A stretch of 64,000 nt of DNA from a virus: the IMG/VR virus record IMGVR_UViG_3300029286_000009, positions 62,001 through 126,000 of that record; one strand, 5' to 3'. The position numbers were made by a program, and so were the translations under genes. The notes under the pieces are model-generated. The model was not told the DNA's origin. It saw only the letters and a list, made by a program, of their open reading frames with translations, and ran no database searches. Positions 18,986 through 27,446 of this stretch are shown one piece after another (position 1 is the first letter of the stretch; every line of letters starts with the position of its first letter).

Positions 18986-19636
18986 ATGACTGAGGTTATA
19001 GGTGTGGCTATTGTGGGGAGGAATGCTATTGCTGGTCCTGTATGTGCGGCAGCAGTAACACTTCCTGTAGACGATCCGCTAAAGTTCTTACAACCAGTTA
19101 AGTCTACAAGCCGGGAGGATTTACGAAAGCTTTCTTCTTACATAAAGAATAAGGCACCTTTCATATCAATTGGATGGGGATCAATCGCTGAAATTTACAC
19201 TAATGGAGTAGACCGAGCGATATATATTGCTGTTTCGCATACGCTTAAATTTGTGTCCCAATTTGATCCCAAGGATTTTATAATACTAGATAGTTATAAA
19301 TTTCCCAGGTTGCCTAACAATGTATCGGCTGCAAAGACCCCGCTGTTGTCTATTGAGCGAGCACATGAGTTTATAGAGCCGGTTATAGCGGCACAGATTG
19401 TAGCAACTGTTGCTCGTAATGCAATGATGCTATCTTACTGCGAAGAATTTCCAGAATACGATTGGGAAAATAATTTGGGGTACGCAACCCCCATGCATAT
19501 TGAGGCAGTCCGAATGCACGGGTACACTAGTTGCCATCGCCCATTGGGTATGGTCAAGTCTTTGCGGGGAGAAAGGCTGTTTATGCACTATAAATTAAGG
19601 GAGAGGTTAGAGGATGTACGCATTCATAGTAGCTGA
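18986..19636 (+). CDS. RNase HII-like protein with degenerate active site
   Basis: 216 residues from the ATG at 18986. The fold signature is clear: GRNAIAGPVCAAAV at the start, IGWGSIAEI, VATVARNAMM and NNLGYATPMHIEAVRMHG match RNase HII. The catalytic DEAGRG is replaced by AIVGRN: both acidic residues lost. The Asp of NDSK is also absent. Only the LDS aspartate near the middle is kept. It probably no longer cleaves RNA-DNA hybrids and may bind them or act structurally. Downstream overlap of 23 bases with the nucleotidyltransferase-like gene. Confidence 0.8.
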   Translation: MTEVIGVAIVGRNAIAGPVCAAAVTLPVDDPLKFLQPVKSTSREDLRKLSSYIKNKAPFISIGWGSIAEIYTNGVDRAIYIAVSHTLKFVSQFDPKDFIILDSYKFPRLPNNVSAAKTPLLSIERAHEFIEPVIAAQIVATVARNAMMLSYCEEFPEYDWENNLGYATPMHIEAVRMHGYTSCHRPLGMVKSLRGERLFMHYKLRERLEDVRIHSS

Positions 19637-20669
19637 CGATATCGGGGAGAAACTCTGGCCCGTAACTAATTTACAATTTCCGAAAGCACTTTTTCCTGTG
19701 TACAGTGAAAACACATTATTAGAAGAAACTATCTTGAGACTAATATCTTTTGTAGAAAAAGGGGAAAATATATTTATATGTATTCCTGAGAAAGCACTTG
19801 ATACAGTAACCAAGCAAGGCACTTTAGAGGCTTTTAGTATTCCCGTGGGTAATGTGTGTGTGGTGCCAGAGAGCAAGGGTAGCTTATGGTCCATACTAAA
19901 AATGTGTCAAAAAATAAGTCGCAGAAAGAAGAAGGAACCAGTAATTGTTTCTCCAGTTGACCAATTTTTTTGGCCCCAAGAAGCACTTTTATATCATCTC
20001 AACAATATGGTATCTGGGTCTATTGCAAATCCAGAAGAAGTCATTGCTCTTTGCCTTCCCCCTGGCGGACCTTCGCCTTGGTTGAACTATTTACATGGAG
20101 ATTGGGAAGGCGTGGAGATGCCAAGTGCACCCACCGATTCAGTAGCAGGCTTATTGAGTACTCTTTTCATTGACATCCAAGATTGCCGGATTAAGCCAGA
20201 CTATGAAGCCGCTCAATCGTTAGCTACGAGTGACTGGTTGTGGGATTTAACAACTTACATGGCTTCGGTTAGTTTGATAGAGCAAAGCATAAAAAGACTT
20301 GGTGATTATTCTGAATTTACTGTAGCGAAAGACGTGAGTTTGGTATGGGAGCAACTACCAGCAGTCAACTTTGAGGACACTGTTATTCCTTATCTAATTG
20401 AGAGTGGACAAATAAAGGCAGCAGTTATTCCCAGGATATCTTGGTCAACTCTAGATAACTGGGTTTCTATACAACATTTACTGTATGATGCTGGACTTTT
20501 TAATTTGTCTCCTGTAGAAGAGATTCACCAAATAGAATCGCATAATAATCTTGTAATTAAACCAGTTGGAAAAGATGTGGCACTTTATGGGGTCTCGGAT
20601 CTAATTATAATCGACACTGGAAACAAACTTCTAATTGGTACACCGGAGGGATTGTATGAGAACTTCTGA
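19614..20669 (+). CDS. Mannose-1-phosphate guanylyltransferase-like protein (degenerate NTP motif)
   Basis: 351 residues. The layout follows ManC/GMP: KLWPVTNLQFPKALFPV near the N-terminus, VSPVDQFF in place of the PADH motif, ISWSTLDNWVSI, and the C-terminal LYGVSDLIIIDTGNKLLI. The nucleotide-binding GGxGTRLWP is altered to ADDIGEKLWP, losing the glycine loop and Arg. It may be inactive or use another substrate. It lies in a run with the 5'-nucleotidase; overlap of 14 bases. Confidence 0.75.
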   Translation: MYAFIVADDIGEKLWPVTNLQFPKALFPVYSENTLLEETILRLISFVEKGENIFICIPEKALDTVTKQGTLEAFSIPVGNVCVVPESKGSLWSILKMCQKISRRKKKEPVIVSPVDQFFWPQEALLYHLNNMVSGSIANPEEVIALCLPPGGPSPWLNYLHGDWEGVEMPSAPTDSVAGLLSTLFIDIQDCRIKPDYEAAQSLATSDWLWDLTTYMASVSLIEQSIKRLGDYSEFTVAKDVSLVWEQLPAVNFEDTVIPYLIESGQIKAAVIPRISWSTLDNWVSIQHLLYDAGLFNLSPVEEIHQIESHNNLVIKPVGKDVALYGVSDLIIIDTGNKLLIGTPEGLYENF

Positions 20670-21297
20670 GTTTTTCCCCGTAGCTTTTGACATAGACGGC
20701 ATTGTGTTGGATACCCCCACATTGATATGGGATGTGGTAACGAAAGAATTGGGACTACCTTGGAAAATTGATAAGTGGGTAGATTATGATATAGGTAGTA
20801 TTATAGGGGTGCCTACTAGAGAACTAAGACCAATTTATGAAAAGGTATTGGTAAGAGATGATTTACCCGAGGTACCGGGGACATTTACAGCTTTAAATTA
20901 CCTGGCTCACTGCTATGCACAACCGTTGTTGTTTGTTACTTCAAGGAGAGCAGCGTTTAAAGATGCAGCTGTAGTTTCCATTCGCAGACAACTTGCTCGT
21001 GATGTAGATTTTTTAGTTGTGTGTACTGACGACACGTGTGAAGACGAATTTAGATCAGACAAGTTGGGCTACTTAAAACAGTATGCCGTTAGACTATTCG
21101 TGGAAGATAATTGGATGCATTGGGAACGATATATGGATAATGGGGTAGATATCGCAACCCTGAAATATCCTTGGACAACTGAACGTGCTAGACAGCTAAA
21201 TAAGAAGGGAAGACTTGTTTGCGTACTTGACGATTGGTGGTTGTTACAGCATTTTATAGTGGGTTTTGTGGGAGGTCTCAGATGGAAAAAAGGCTAA
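20656..21297 (+). CDS. HAD-family 5'(3')-deoxyribonucleotidase-like phosphatase
   Basis: 213 residues. Motif I FDIDGIVLDT (nucleophile and acid Asp), motif II FVTSRR, a downstream Lys (DKLGYLKQY) and motif IV VEDNWMHW follow the HAD phosphatase order found in phage 5'-nucleotidases. Likely dephosphorylates nucleotides in the phage nucleotide pool. GGAGG six bases before the ATG at 20656 fixes the start. Overlaps the kinase gene by 16 bases. Confidence 0.8.
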   Translation: MRTSEFFPVAFDIDGIVLDTPTLIWDVVTKELGLPWKIDKWVDYDIGSIIGVPTRELRPIYEKVLVRDDLPEVPGTFTALNYLAHCYAQPLLFVTSRRAAFKDAAVVSIRRQLARDVDFLVVCTDDTCEDEFRSDKLGYLKQYAVRLFVEDNWMHWERYMDNGVDIATLKYPWTTERARQLNKKGRLVCVLDDWWLLQHFIVGFVGGLRWKKG

Positions 21298-21872
21298 TTA
21301 AACTAGCATTTTATGGTAAGATGGGCGCCGGCAAAACAACAGCGTCCTTAAAAATGTTGGAGTTACTTACAGAGAGGTTTGATGGCGAGAATTCAATTGG
21401 ATATATAATTACTTTTGCTCAACCCCTTAAGTATGCATTGTTAGCGATGCACAGAAACGCGAAGGGTTCAGCTGAAAGGGTCTTCATGCAACGGTTAGGC
21501 GACTTAGCTCGTCGAGAGTTTGGAGAAGATGTATTTGAAAAGATACTTCAGGAGAATGTAGACGGGCTTATAACTAACAAGCTTCCTACGATAAGCCAGC
21601 AAAATGTGTTAATAATGACAGATGACTTAAGATTTCGCGGGGAGTATAAGCTACTTAGAAATCTAGGTTTCTGTATTATTCAGATCGAAACCGATGATAA
21701 ATTCAGAAAACAACGGATTGGCGATGCTTTCACAAATACCCGCCACAGGTCTGAGACTGAACAAGAGGGGTTTGTACCAGATTTTGTTATCCAAAATAAT
21801 GGGAGTCAGTTAGAGTTTGAACAAGCCTTAAGACACTTGACTATTACAGAAAATTTATTTGGGTTGGAATAG
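21282..21872 (+). CDS. Phage deoxynucleoside monophosphate kinase
   Basis: 196 residues. P-loop FYGKMGAGKTT at the N-terminus; FAQPLKYAL, VLIMTDDLRFRGEY and a lid-like segment RKQRIGDAFTNTRHRSETE follow the T4 gene 1-type dNMP kinases. Phosphorylates dNMPs for dNTP supply. GGGAGG six bases before the ATG at 21282 supports the start, inside the previous gene's end. Confidence 0.88.
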   Translation: MEKRLIKLAFYGKMGAGKTTASLKMLELLTERFDGENSIGYIITFAQPLKYALLAMHRNAKGSAERVFMQRLGDLARREFGEDVFEKILQENVDGLITNKLPTISQQNVLIMTDDLRFRGEYKLLRNLGFCIIQIETDDKFRKQRIGDAFTNTRHRSETEQEGFVPDFVIQNNGSQLEFEQALRHLTITENLFGLE

Positions 21873-21882
21873 GGGGTCTCGT

Positions 21883-22308
21883 ATGGCGACATTGATAGAC
21901 TCAATAGATTACATAGCAGATAACTTGGTAGTTGCTCCGCAATCAGAGTGGCGTATCTTTGGAGAAGCTATCGCTAGAGTTACTAAAAAGGTTCCGAGAT
22001 ACTGTCCTCCCAATTGTGCAGAATATAAGATGGACTCAGACAAGTACTGTATAAGAGCTTATGAATGTAATTCTTATGTGTTTGATACACATTTAGTAAA
22101 AAGTGGAGAAAAACTGTATGAAGTATTATTCGCTTCTAACTTTTTTGATCCAAGCGAGGGGTTTATGTGGCGAGTGGGTGCAAACTACCTGGTTAGTATT
22201 TTAGGAGAAAAGCAAGTTAAGAGAATGTTAAAGCAGTATTATAGGATGAAGGAAGATTCTGAACAACAAGAGTTTATTATATCAATGGAGGTAAGCAACG
22301 ATGGTTAG
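21883..22308 (+). CDS. Hypothetical protein with four clustered cysteines
   Basis: 141 residues. RYCPPNCAEYKMDSDKYCIR and AYEC give four cysteines within about 30 residues, possibly a metal site; the rest is mixed alpha/beta with an acidic tail. No family recognised. AGGGGG six bases before the ATG supports the start. It sits between the dNMP kinase and the Rad52-like gene. Confidence 0.65.
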   Translation: MATLIDSIDYIADNLVVAPQSEWRIFGEAIARVTKKVPRYCPPNCAEYKMDSDKYCIRAYECNSYVFDTHLVKSGEKLYEVLFASNFFDPSEGFMWRVGANYLVSILGEKQVKRMLKQYYRMKEDSEQQEFIISMEVSNDG

Positions 22309-22357
22309 ACGAAAGTATTTTCTTAGACCAATTGCTCATTGTCGCGGTGGCTGTTAG
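22301..22357 (+). CDS. Possible 18-residue mini-ORF in the gap before the rad52-like gene
   Basis: GGAGG nine bases before an ATG that overlaps the previous stop; encodes the basic peptide MVRRKYFLRPIAHCRGGC. The remaining ~55 bases to the next gene hold no other signal I can identify. It may be a leader peptide or chance. Confidence 0.25.
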   Translation: MVRRKYFLRPIAHCRGGC

Positions 22358-22413
22358 GTTCAGACCTGGGCACGTCTTTAAACTGCCTAATTTTATTATG
22401 AACAGGGGTGCGT

Positions 22414-23370
22414 ATGGCGAAAAAATCAGAAATAGACAGTAGATCACCACTTAATAAAAAAATGGTAGATGATTTGTATGAGCCCTTTCCTGAGAATAAG
22501 ATAAAGGAACGTAAGGGACGAGCGGGGCAGACATGGAAGTATGTTGAAGCCGCTGAGATGATTAACCGGTTAAATCAGGTCTTTGGCATCAGGTGGAGTT
22601 CTGAAGAGGTGTCGAGTAGATTTGAACCTGCAGGAAAACCTTCACATATAGTAAAACGTGTAAGAATTACGGTACCGGATCCGGATGATGCATCAAGAAC
22701 ATGGTGGAGAGAAGGCAGTGCTTCTCACCCGTTGTTCGACAATCGTGGTAATGCGTATGATCCAGGAGATTGTCATAAGAGTGCTGAAAGCAAAGCATTT
22801 GTCAAGGCAGCATCAAAGTTAGGGGTTGCTTTGCATTTGTGGGGAGTGAGCGGCGAAGTAGATGATGGGGTGGATAGTTTTGTAACCCCATGGGGAGGTC
22901 CTAATGATTTTGCTGCTTCAGAAACACCGGTTTTAACACAGGGCCCACAAGTTACAGTTGTTAATCCGGGCCCACACAACAGTGTTCCCCCGCAGTTAGT
23001 TAATCCGGGTGCAATAAATAATTCTCCACCTTATAATTATAATCCTAACGTGGGCGGTGCTCCTCTACCACAAATGATCAACCCAAATGTCGGGATGACC
23101 CAGGGAGCGGGAACTGCTGCTGCGGCCCAAGTTACACTACAGACCCAGCCCGTTACTCTGCCCCAGTCTGGAAGCGTGCCTGTTCAGGAGTTTCAGGTGG
23201 GGTCTATAAAGGGTGTGGCAGCTAGTAGAGGTATGACTAACCCGCTACAGTTAGTGAGTCTAGCATTGGGTGATGAAGCTGCTACTATTCAAGCCGTTGA
23301 AATGTTGAGTTTTGACCAGGCACTGCGTGTCCTGGATTATATAAGGAATACACAGACCAATTCCTTCTAA
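22414..23370 (+). CDS. Rad52/Rad22-type single-strand annealing protein
   Basis: 318 residues. The N-terminal ~150 residues carry the Rad52 annealing-domain pattern: WKYVEAAEMINRLNQVFG, IRWSSE, and the diagnostic CHKSAESKAFVKAASKLG followed by ALHLWG. The middle is Pro/Asn/Gln-rich and probably disordered; the last ~55 residues form a helical domain (NPLQLVSLALGDEAATIQ). Promotes annealing of single strands in phage recombination. The ATG at 22414 has AGGGG five bases upstream. Confidence 0.9.
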   Translation: MAKKSEIDSRSPLNKKMVDDLYEPFPENKIKERKGRAGQTWKYVEAAEMINRLNQVFGIRWSSEEVSSRFEPAGKPSHIVKRVRITVPDPDDASRTWWREGSASHPLFDNRGNAYDPGDCHKSAESKAFVKAASKLGVALHLWGVSGEVDDGVDSFVTPWGGPNDFAASETPVLTQGPQVTVVNPGPHNSVPPQLVNPGAINNSPPYNYNPNVGGAPLPQMINPNVGMTQGAGTAAAAQVTLQTQPVTLPQSGSVPVQEFQVGSIKGVAASRGMTNPLQLVSLALGDEAATIQAVEMLSFDQALRVLDYIRNTQTNSF

Positions 23371-23380
23371 AGGAATCAGA

Positions 23381-25486
23381 ATGGATTACCGAACTATCAA
23401 ATTACCAGATTACGGAATTGACATAGAGATAGGGATAGTTCCTAATAGTGAACTAAGCAGATTTCTGTCCCGTGCTACAGTAAAAAGTGGAGCTATTAGT
23501 AAAGCGGACTGGGAAAAATTTTTACTCAGTTCGCTCATCAAAGAACAAGCAACTATTGAGAAGGTGTTGGCGGCGACAGATAACGAACGTGACCGAACAA
23601 TTTTTAAGCATTCTTTAACCGAATTAATATACAAATTCAACAATCGGCTTGACCCTAAACATATCGTTGTAGCAAACGATACACTGTTACATATTTCTGA
23701 CGCTCTTCGGGGCGGTGTACCTACCAGTATTATTCTTTTGAGTAACCCTGGTTGGTTTGGTTCTGTTGAGGTTAATACATTAGTTGACTCTAAACCTGCC
23801 CGTACTATTGCCGAAGTAGTATGGGAACGAGTAAAACAGGATGAGGATCGCAATTATGTTAAAGAATATGTCCAATTGGTAGATATTGAGGTACCTATTC
23901 TTGAAATTTCCTCTTCCGATATATCGGCTGAAGCTGTAGTTGAGGATTTTGTTGAGCGAAGATGTAATGGAGATATAGCTGGTGCTAGGGCTAGTAGTAG
24001 AATGTGGGCAGCCCATGTGATTACTCTCGTAATACCTGATGCGGATAGTTTTGTTTACGCACTAATTCAGGGTGGTTACATGAACTTATACACAGAAAAT
24101 TTGTTGACAACACAGTTATACTTAGCCACTCTGCGAGTAAATCCAGATTTAGACTGGAATCTGATTGATTGGAGTCATTATGAGGATGGAGTTGTTACTG
24201 AATCGGATGAGTCTTGTGATAAGTGCAAAGGGCAGGATCCAAGGTTACTATCAATAGTAAAGCAAGTAAAAAATCGCGGAAGGGCTAGTCAGTCCTCGCG
24301 AGTAAGTCAAAGTCCCACAAAAAAATTCTCTGAGTTACCCCCAAAAGTTATCCTTGGCATGAAGGAGAAGGTTAAACAGAGAATTGTTGGGCAAGATAAG
24401 GCAGTAGATGCTTTAGTAGATGCTCTTACAGTAGCACGTGTGGGGCTCAGGGGGGACAAAAGACCAGTGGGAAGTTTTCTGCTGGCAGGGACAACTGGTG
24501 TGGGGAAGACAGAACTAGCAAAAGTTATTGCTGATGAGTTAGGTGTTCCTTTACATCGTATAGATTGTTCTGAGTTTCAGCAAGCTCACGAAACGTCTAA
24601 ATTAATTGGTGCCCCGCCGGGGTATGTGGGATTTGAGGATATCAACTCAAAGCAAGGGCATGGGTCTACACCACCAACCACGCTTATGGCTAAGGTAAAA
24701 AAGAAGCCTTTTAGTGTGGTGTTGTTCGATGAGATAGAAAAGGCACACGATGCGATCTTTCATATACTGTTACAAATAATGGATGAGGGGCACGCCACGA
24801 GTGGTAGAGGAGAAACGATCTCTTTTAATCAAGCAATTATACTATTGACTTCTAACATAGGAAGTCATGAAGCAGCAAGAGAAGGAGAGCAGCAAACAAT
24901 CGGTTTTGGCGGGGCTGAGGTAGACAAAGCTTCGCAACGTTTTAAAACTATAAATAAAGCGATTAAGGACAGATTTAGTCCTGAATTTCTGAACAGATTA
25001 TCTGAGGTTATTCAATTTGATGAGCTATCCCCCGAGGTGTGCTGTGGAATTGTAGACATACTACTTAACAAGACTAAGACGAACTTAACAAAAGCACAGA
25101 ACATGGATATGGACTGGGGAGAAGATGTAAAGAAATTTATTGTGGATATTGGGTTTAGTAACGAGTATGGTGCTAGAAGCTTAGAACGCATTATACAGAA
25201 AAATGTAGAGTTACCCTTGGCAGTTTATCTACTTGAGCATAAATATTTGGAAAATAAAGTAGAAGAGCCCACTGAAGATACAGCAAAAAAATTGAACTTT
25301 TTGCCCGCTCAGACCTCTGGGCAAGTCACGATAAGTCTGACGGTAAAAAAAGATGCGATTACATTTACTGAGGCTATAAAAAATGAGAAAAGTAATAATG
25401 ACACCAAAAGACTTTCTAGTGCAAGTAATCCCAATGCCAGAAGGACAACCAGACAAAGTCCTGGTAAAACACCGCGGAACCGATAA
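23381..25486 (+). CDS. ClpA-like AAA+ unfoldase with ClpP-docking IGF tripeptide
   Basis: 701 residues. The first ~300 residues are a domain I do not recognise, with one CDKC pair near 285. Then comes a single AAA+ module like ClpA D2: IVGQDKAVDAL, Walker A AGTTGVGKTE (~368), SKLIGAPPGYVGFE pore loop, Walker B LFDEIEKAH (~447), sensor LTSNIGS, arginine-finger helix FSPEFLNRL (~531) and sensor-2 GARSLERII. IGF at ~506-508, just before the finger helix, sits where ClpA has its ClpP-docking IGL. The last ~35 residues are low complexity. Probable partner: the ClpP-like protein at 45123. Confidence 0.9.
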   Translation: MDYRTIKLPDYGIDIEIGIVPNSELSRFLSRATVKSGAISKADWEKFLLSSLIKEQATIEKVLAATDNERDRTIFKHSLTELIYKFNNRLDPKHIVVANDTLLHISDALRGGVPTSIILLSNPGWFGSVEVNTLVDSKPARTIAEVVWERVKQDEDRNYVKEYVQLVDIEVPILEISSSDISAEAVVEDFVERRCNGDIAGARASSRMWAAHVITLVIPDADSFVYALIQGGYMNLYTENLLTTQLYLATLRVNPDLDWNLIDWSHYEDGVVTESDESCDKCKGQDPRLLSIVKQVKNRGRASQSSRVSQSPTKKFSELPPKVILGMKEKVKQRIVGQDKAVDALVDALTVARVGLRGDKRPVGSFLLAGTTGVGKTELAKVIADELGVPLHRIDCSEFQQAHETSKLIGAPPGYVGFEDINSKQGHGSTPPTTLMAKVKKKPFSVVLFDEIEKAHDAIFHILLQIMDEGHATSGRGETISFNQAIILLTSNIGSHEAAREGEQQTIGFGGAEVDKASQRFKTINKAIKDRFSPEFLNRLSEVIQFDELSPEVCCGIVDILLNKTKTNLTKAQNMDMDWGEDVKKFIVDIGFSNEYGARSLERIIQKNVELPLAVYLLEHKYLENKVEEPTEDTAKKLNFLPAQTSGQVTISLTVKKDAITFTEAIKNEKSNNDTKRLSSASNPNARRTTRQSPGKTPRNR

Positions 25487-25607
25487 GTCGGAACAGGGAG
25501 AAAATCTTAATAGTGTAATGCACAAACTGATAGAGGGGCTTTCGGCTCATTATGGATGGAAGATTATTTATAAAGATAATATTCCTCAGGATTTTGTAGA
25601 TGGGTAA
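25383..25607 (+). CDS. Small hypothetical protein overlapping the clp 3' end
   Basis: 74 residues; GAGG nine bases before the ATG. MTPKDFLVQVIPMPEGQPDK...LIEGLSAHYGWKIIYK reads as a folded small protein, while the overlapped Clp tail (104 bases) looks low-complexity, suggesting this frame constrains the overlap. No family recognised. Its end overlaps the HNH gene by eight bases. Confidence 0.55.
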   Translation: MRKVIMTPKDFLVQVIPMPEGQPDKVLVKHRGTDKSEQGENLNSVMHKLIEGLSAHYGWKIIYKDNIPQDFVDG

Positions 25608-26127
25608 GAGGTGGCGGGAGCGAGAATTGGGACATCTACGTATGGTATTAGAACGCAAGCAAGGTCGCTCTGTGTATGAGATGTCCCAGATTGCACAAGA
25701 GGAAATTAAGAGCAGGTCATTAGACTCCATTATGCATAAACTTCGCGAAATGATAACTGAAAGAGAGTTTAATGCAGATACTATAGAACTAGCCGGGGAG
25801 ATATTCCCGGCTAAATCTGTTTCTGGGTATATAGTTATTACGTTACCAGATGGAACGAAAAGACCCGCTCACCACTGGGTGTGGGAACAACATTATGGTA
25901 AAATTCAGCCAGGCTATCATCTTCATCACATTGACGGGGATACAAAAAATAACAACCTCAATAATCTTGCCATAATGTCTTCCTCCGACCACATCTTACT
26001 GCATTATAAAAAACAACCACCAGAAACTATGGCTCTATTTTATTTTTTACAAGAACATAGTTTGTGGGATGAATATCTTCAATATCGAGAGAAACTATTA
26101 GAAAATTTTGGTACAAAAAATCCTTAA
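25600..26127 (+). CDS. HNH endonuclease
   Basis: 175 residues. The C-terminal half has an HNH core of the homing type: RPAHHWVWEQHYG, then HLHHIDGDTKNNNLNNLAIM and a terminal HILLHY. The N-terminal ~75 residues look like a helical DNA-binding region (VYEMSQIAQEEIKSRSLDS). It is the last gene of the + block, immediately before a terminator; probably a mobile gene. Confidence 0.85.
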   Translation: MGKRWRERELGHLRMVLERKQGRSVYEMSQIAQEEIKSRSLDSIMHKLREMITEREFNADTIELAGEIFPAKSVSGYIVITLPDGTKRPAHHWVWEQHYGKIQPGYHLHHIDGDTKNNNLNNLAIMSSSDHILLHYKKQPPETMALFYFLQEHSLWDEYLQYREKLLENFGTKNP

Positions 26128-26140
26128 ATATAGGTGGTAA

Positions 26141-26164
26141 GGGGAGCTGGATAGCTCCCCTTTT
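26141..26164 (+). terminator. Rho-independent terminator ending the + block
   Basis: GGGGAGCT, loop GGAT, AGCTCCCC: an eight-base perfect stem followed by TTTT, 13 bases after the last + gene. It lies at the convergence of the two strand blocks. The same stem recurs at 32041. Confidence 0.85.
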
Positions 26165-26171
26165 ATAAGTG

Positions 26172-26315
26172 TTATATACTAAACCACTTTATTATCTTAT
26201 CCCACCCGCTATCGTCTGTTACACAAACTACATTAGGAGCAACAAGTTCTGGGCTTTCTTCCTGAATAAACTCCCTATACCAATCGAAGCTAAATGTAGA
26301 CCAGATAACAAACAG
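26172..26315 (-). pseudogene. Coding-looking fragment without a usual start codon
   Basis: The frame from CTG (26315) encodes 47 residues including FDWYREFIQEESPELV and SGWDKIIKWFSI, ending in TAA at 26172. Composition is protein-like and it follows the last - gene closely, but there is no ATG, GTG or TTG and no well-placed ribosome site; a TAA lies just upstream in frame. Probably the remnant 3' part of a small gene. The remaining bases between 26165 and 26338 show nothing else. Confidence 0.3.
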
Positions 26316-26338
26316 GGTGTGGGGTAGTTAACCCTTTC

Positions 26339-26776
26339 TTACCCGTCGTAAACACTCCAACAGTGAAGGTTGGGTTTTGGTTTCTTTTTTCCTACCTTTT
26401 CTGCCATCAAAACCATGGCTGAATAGTGGTCAGGAGTAATGTCTGTAAGCACTACGTGGTTATCTATTATGTCGCAAGCTAGACTACCAGCAAAATCTAG
26501 ATATTCATCCCCTTCCCCAAGAACTAAGTTAATACCGGCAGGAAGCAAATCATTTATTAAATATTCCCAGTCATCCATTTCTCTTATGGCGTCGCACACG
26601 TCGGCAGGACGTTCCTCTTCCCAGTACGCATCCAACTCCGTATCAATTGCTTCTTTATTCTGATCATACAAAAGGTTAATTAGTTTATCTAGCCCGCCCC
26701 CAGGTAACATAATACCATATACTATATTGCATGTGGAGCTAGAGTTAGTTACGAAAATATTGCGTGTAAATGTCAT
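26339..26776 (-). CDS. TNSSS-family paralogue 1
   Basis: 145 residues. The N-terminus carries IFVTNSSSTCNIVYGIML (family motif at residues 8-15, then the Y-G found in several members); the body is acidic with a DVCDAIREMDDWEY helix, and the end reads NLHCWSVYDG, a divergent version of the C-terminal Trp motif. Function unknown. Its ATG overlaps the stop of the upstream paralogue by four bases, so translation is coupled. Last complete gene of the - block. Confidence 0.85.
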   Translation of the reverse strand: MTFTRNIFVTNSSSTCNIVYGIMLPGGGLDKLINLLYDQNKEAIDTELDAYWEEERPADVCDAIREMDDWEYLINDLLPAGINLVLGEGDEYLDFAGSLACDIIDNHVVLTDITPDHYSAMVLMAEKVGKKKPKPNLHCWSVYDG

Positions 26777-27087
26777 CCGTTATACCAGCTCTCCTCTATG
26801 TAGTAAATTACCTGCCCTAAATTATGTTCATCTATCCATGCCTGCAAATCTTGAAATTTCTTTTGCAGACAATCTGCGGGCGGAAAAGCAAAGAGTCCAT
26901 CCTTTTGCAGGTGTATTGGTGGGAATCCGATATGTACATAGACAGTGTCCCATCTTCCCCACGTTGCGTACAACCCCTTAGGGAGCGTGTCTTCCAGTTC
27001 ATTAAATCTATTCTCATCGATTTCAATACCGTAAGCAATTACTGATGTACTGCTTGAGTTTGTTATAAATTTAATGCGTTTATACAT
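26773..27087 (-). CDS. TNSSS-family paralogue 2
   Basis: 104 residues. KFITNSSSTSVIAYGIEI at 6-23, then a variable core with DTVYVHIGFPPIHLQKDG and a helical LQKKFQDLQAWIDEH; ends with ESWYNG. The core resembles paralogue 4 (CIGYPGFYLTADG), so these two form a subgroup. The serine codons in the motif (TCA AGC AGT) differ from those of paralogue 1 (TCT AGC TCC). Confidence 0.87.
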   Translation of the reverse strand: MYKRIKFITNSSSTSVIAYGIEIDENRFNELEDTLPKGLYATWGRWDTVYVHIGFPPIHLQKDGLFAFPPADCLQKKFQDLQAWIDEHNLGQVIYYIEESWYNG

Positions 27088-27092
27088 TATTG

Positions 27093-27437
27093 TCAGCCCG
27101 TAGAACAGCTAAAGATCCAGGTGGGCTTTGCTTTTGGTTTGAGATTATACTCTAATAAAACATTTAGGAGAGCAACTTCGTATTTAGCTTTCTCGTAGAC
27201 ATCATCCTCGATAAAAAAGCAGAAGTCTTCATCTGAAAAGTGTTCAATCTTATATATAAGTGCCTTCCCTTTTTTCCCATTTTCGAATGAAACACCATGA
27301 TCCCAAGACCGAGTGTTGAATAGGTTTTCTTGTTGTTCATCACTTAAATGAACTAAATCTTCACTAGTAATTCTGTAGCCCCACCCAATAAATGAGCTAG
27401 AGCTAGAGTTGGTTATGAATTTGTTTCGTCTGTACGT
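27093..27437 (-). CDS. TNSSS-family paralogue 3 with ACG in the start position
   Basis: The frame encodes 114 residues: YRRNKFITNSSSSSFIGWGY at the start, an acidic middle, and KPTWIFSCSTG at the end, so both family signatures are intact. No ATG, GTG or TTG exists at the usual site; ACG stands exactly where paralogues have ATG, with AGGAG six bases upstream. Either ACG initiates translation or a start-loss mutation has silenced the gene. The frame itself is uninterrupted, arguing for recent loss or real ACG use. Confidence 0.75.
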   Translation of the reverse strand, partial: TYRRNKFITNSSSSSFIGWGYRITSEDLVHLSDEQQENLFNTRSWDHGVSFENGKKGKALIYKIEHFSDEDFCFFIEDDVYEKAKYEVALLNVLLEYNLKPKAKPTWIFSCSTG

Positions 27438-27446
27438 AACTTTCTC

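Noticed and set aside
22358-22444. Frame running from ~22310 to 22444 (VRFRPGHVFKLPNF...) before the rad52-like gene
   Set aside because: No start codon with a ribosome site could be placed, and it overlaps the rad52-like start; not reported as a gene.
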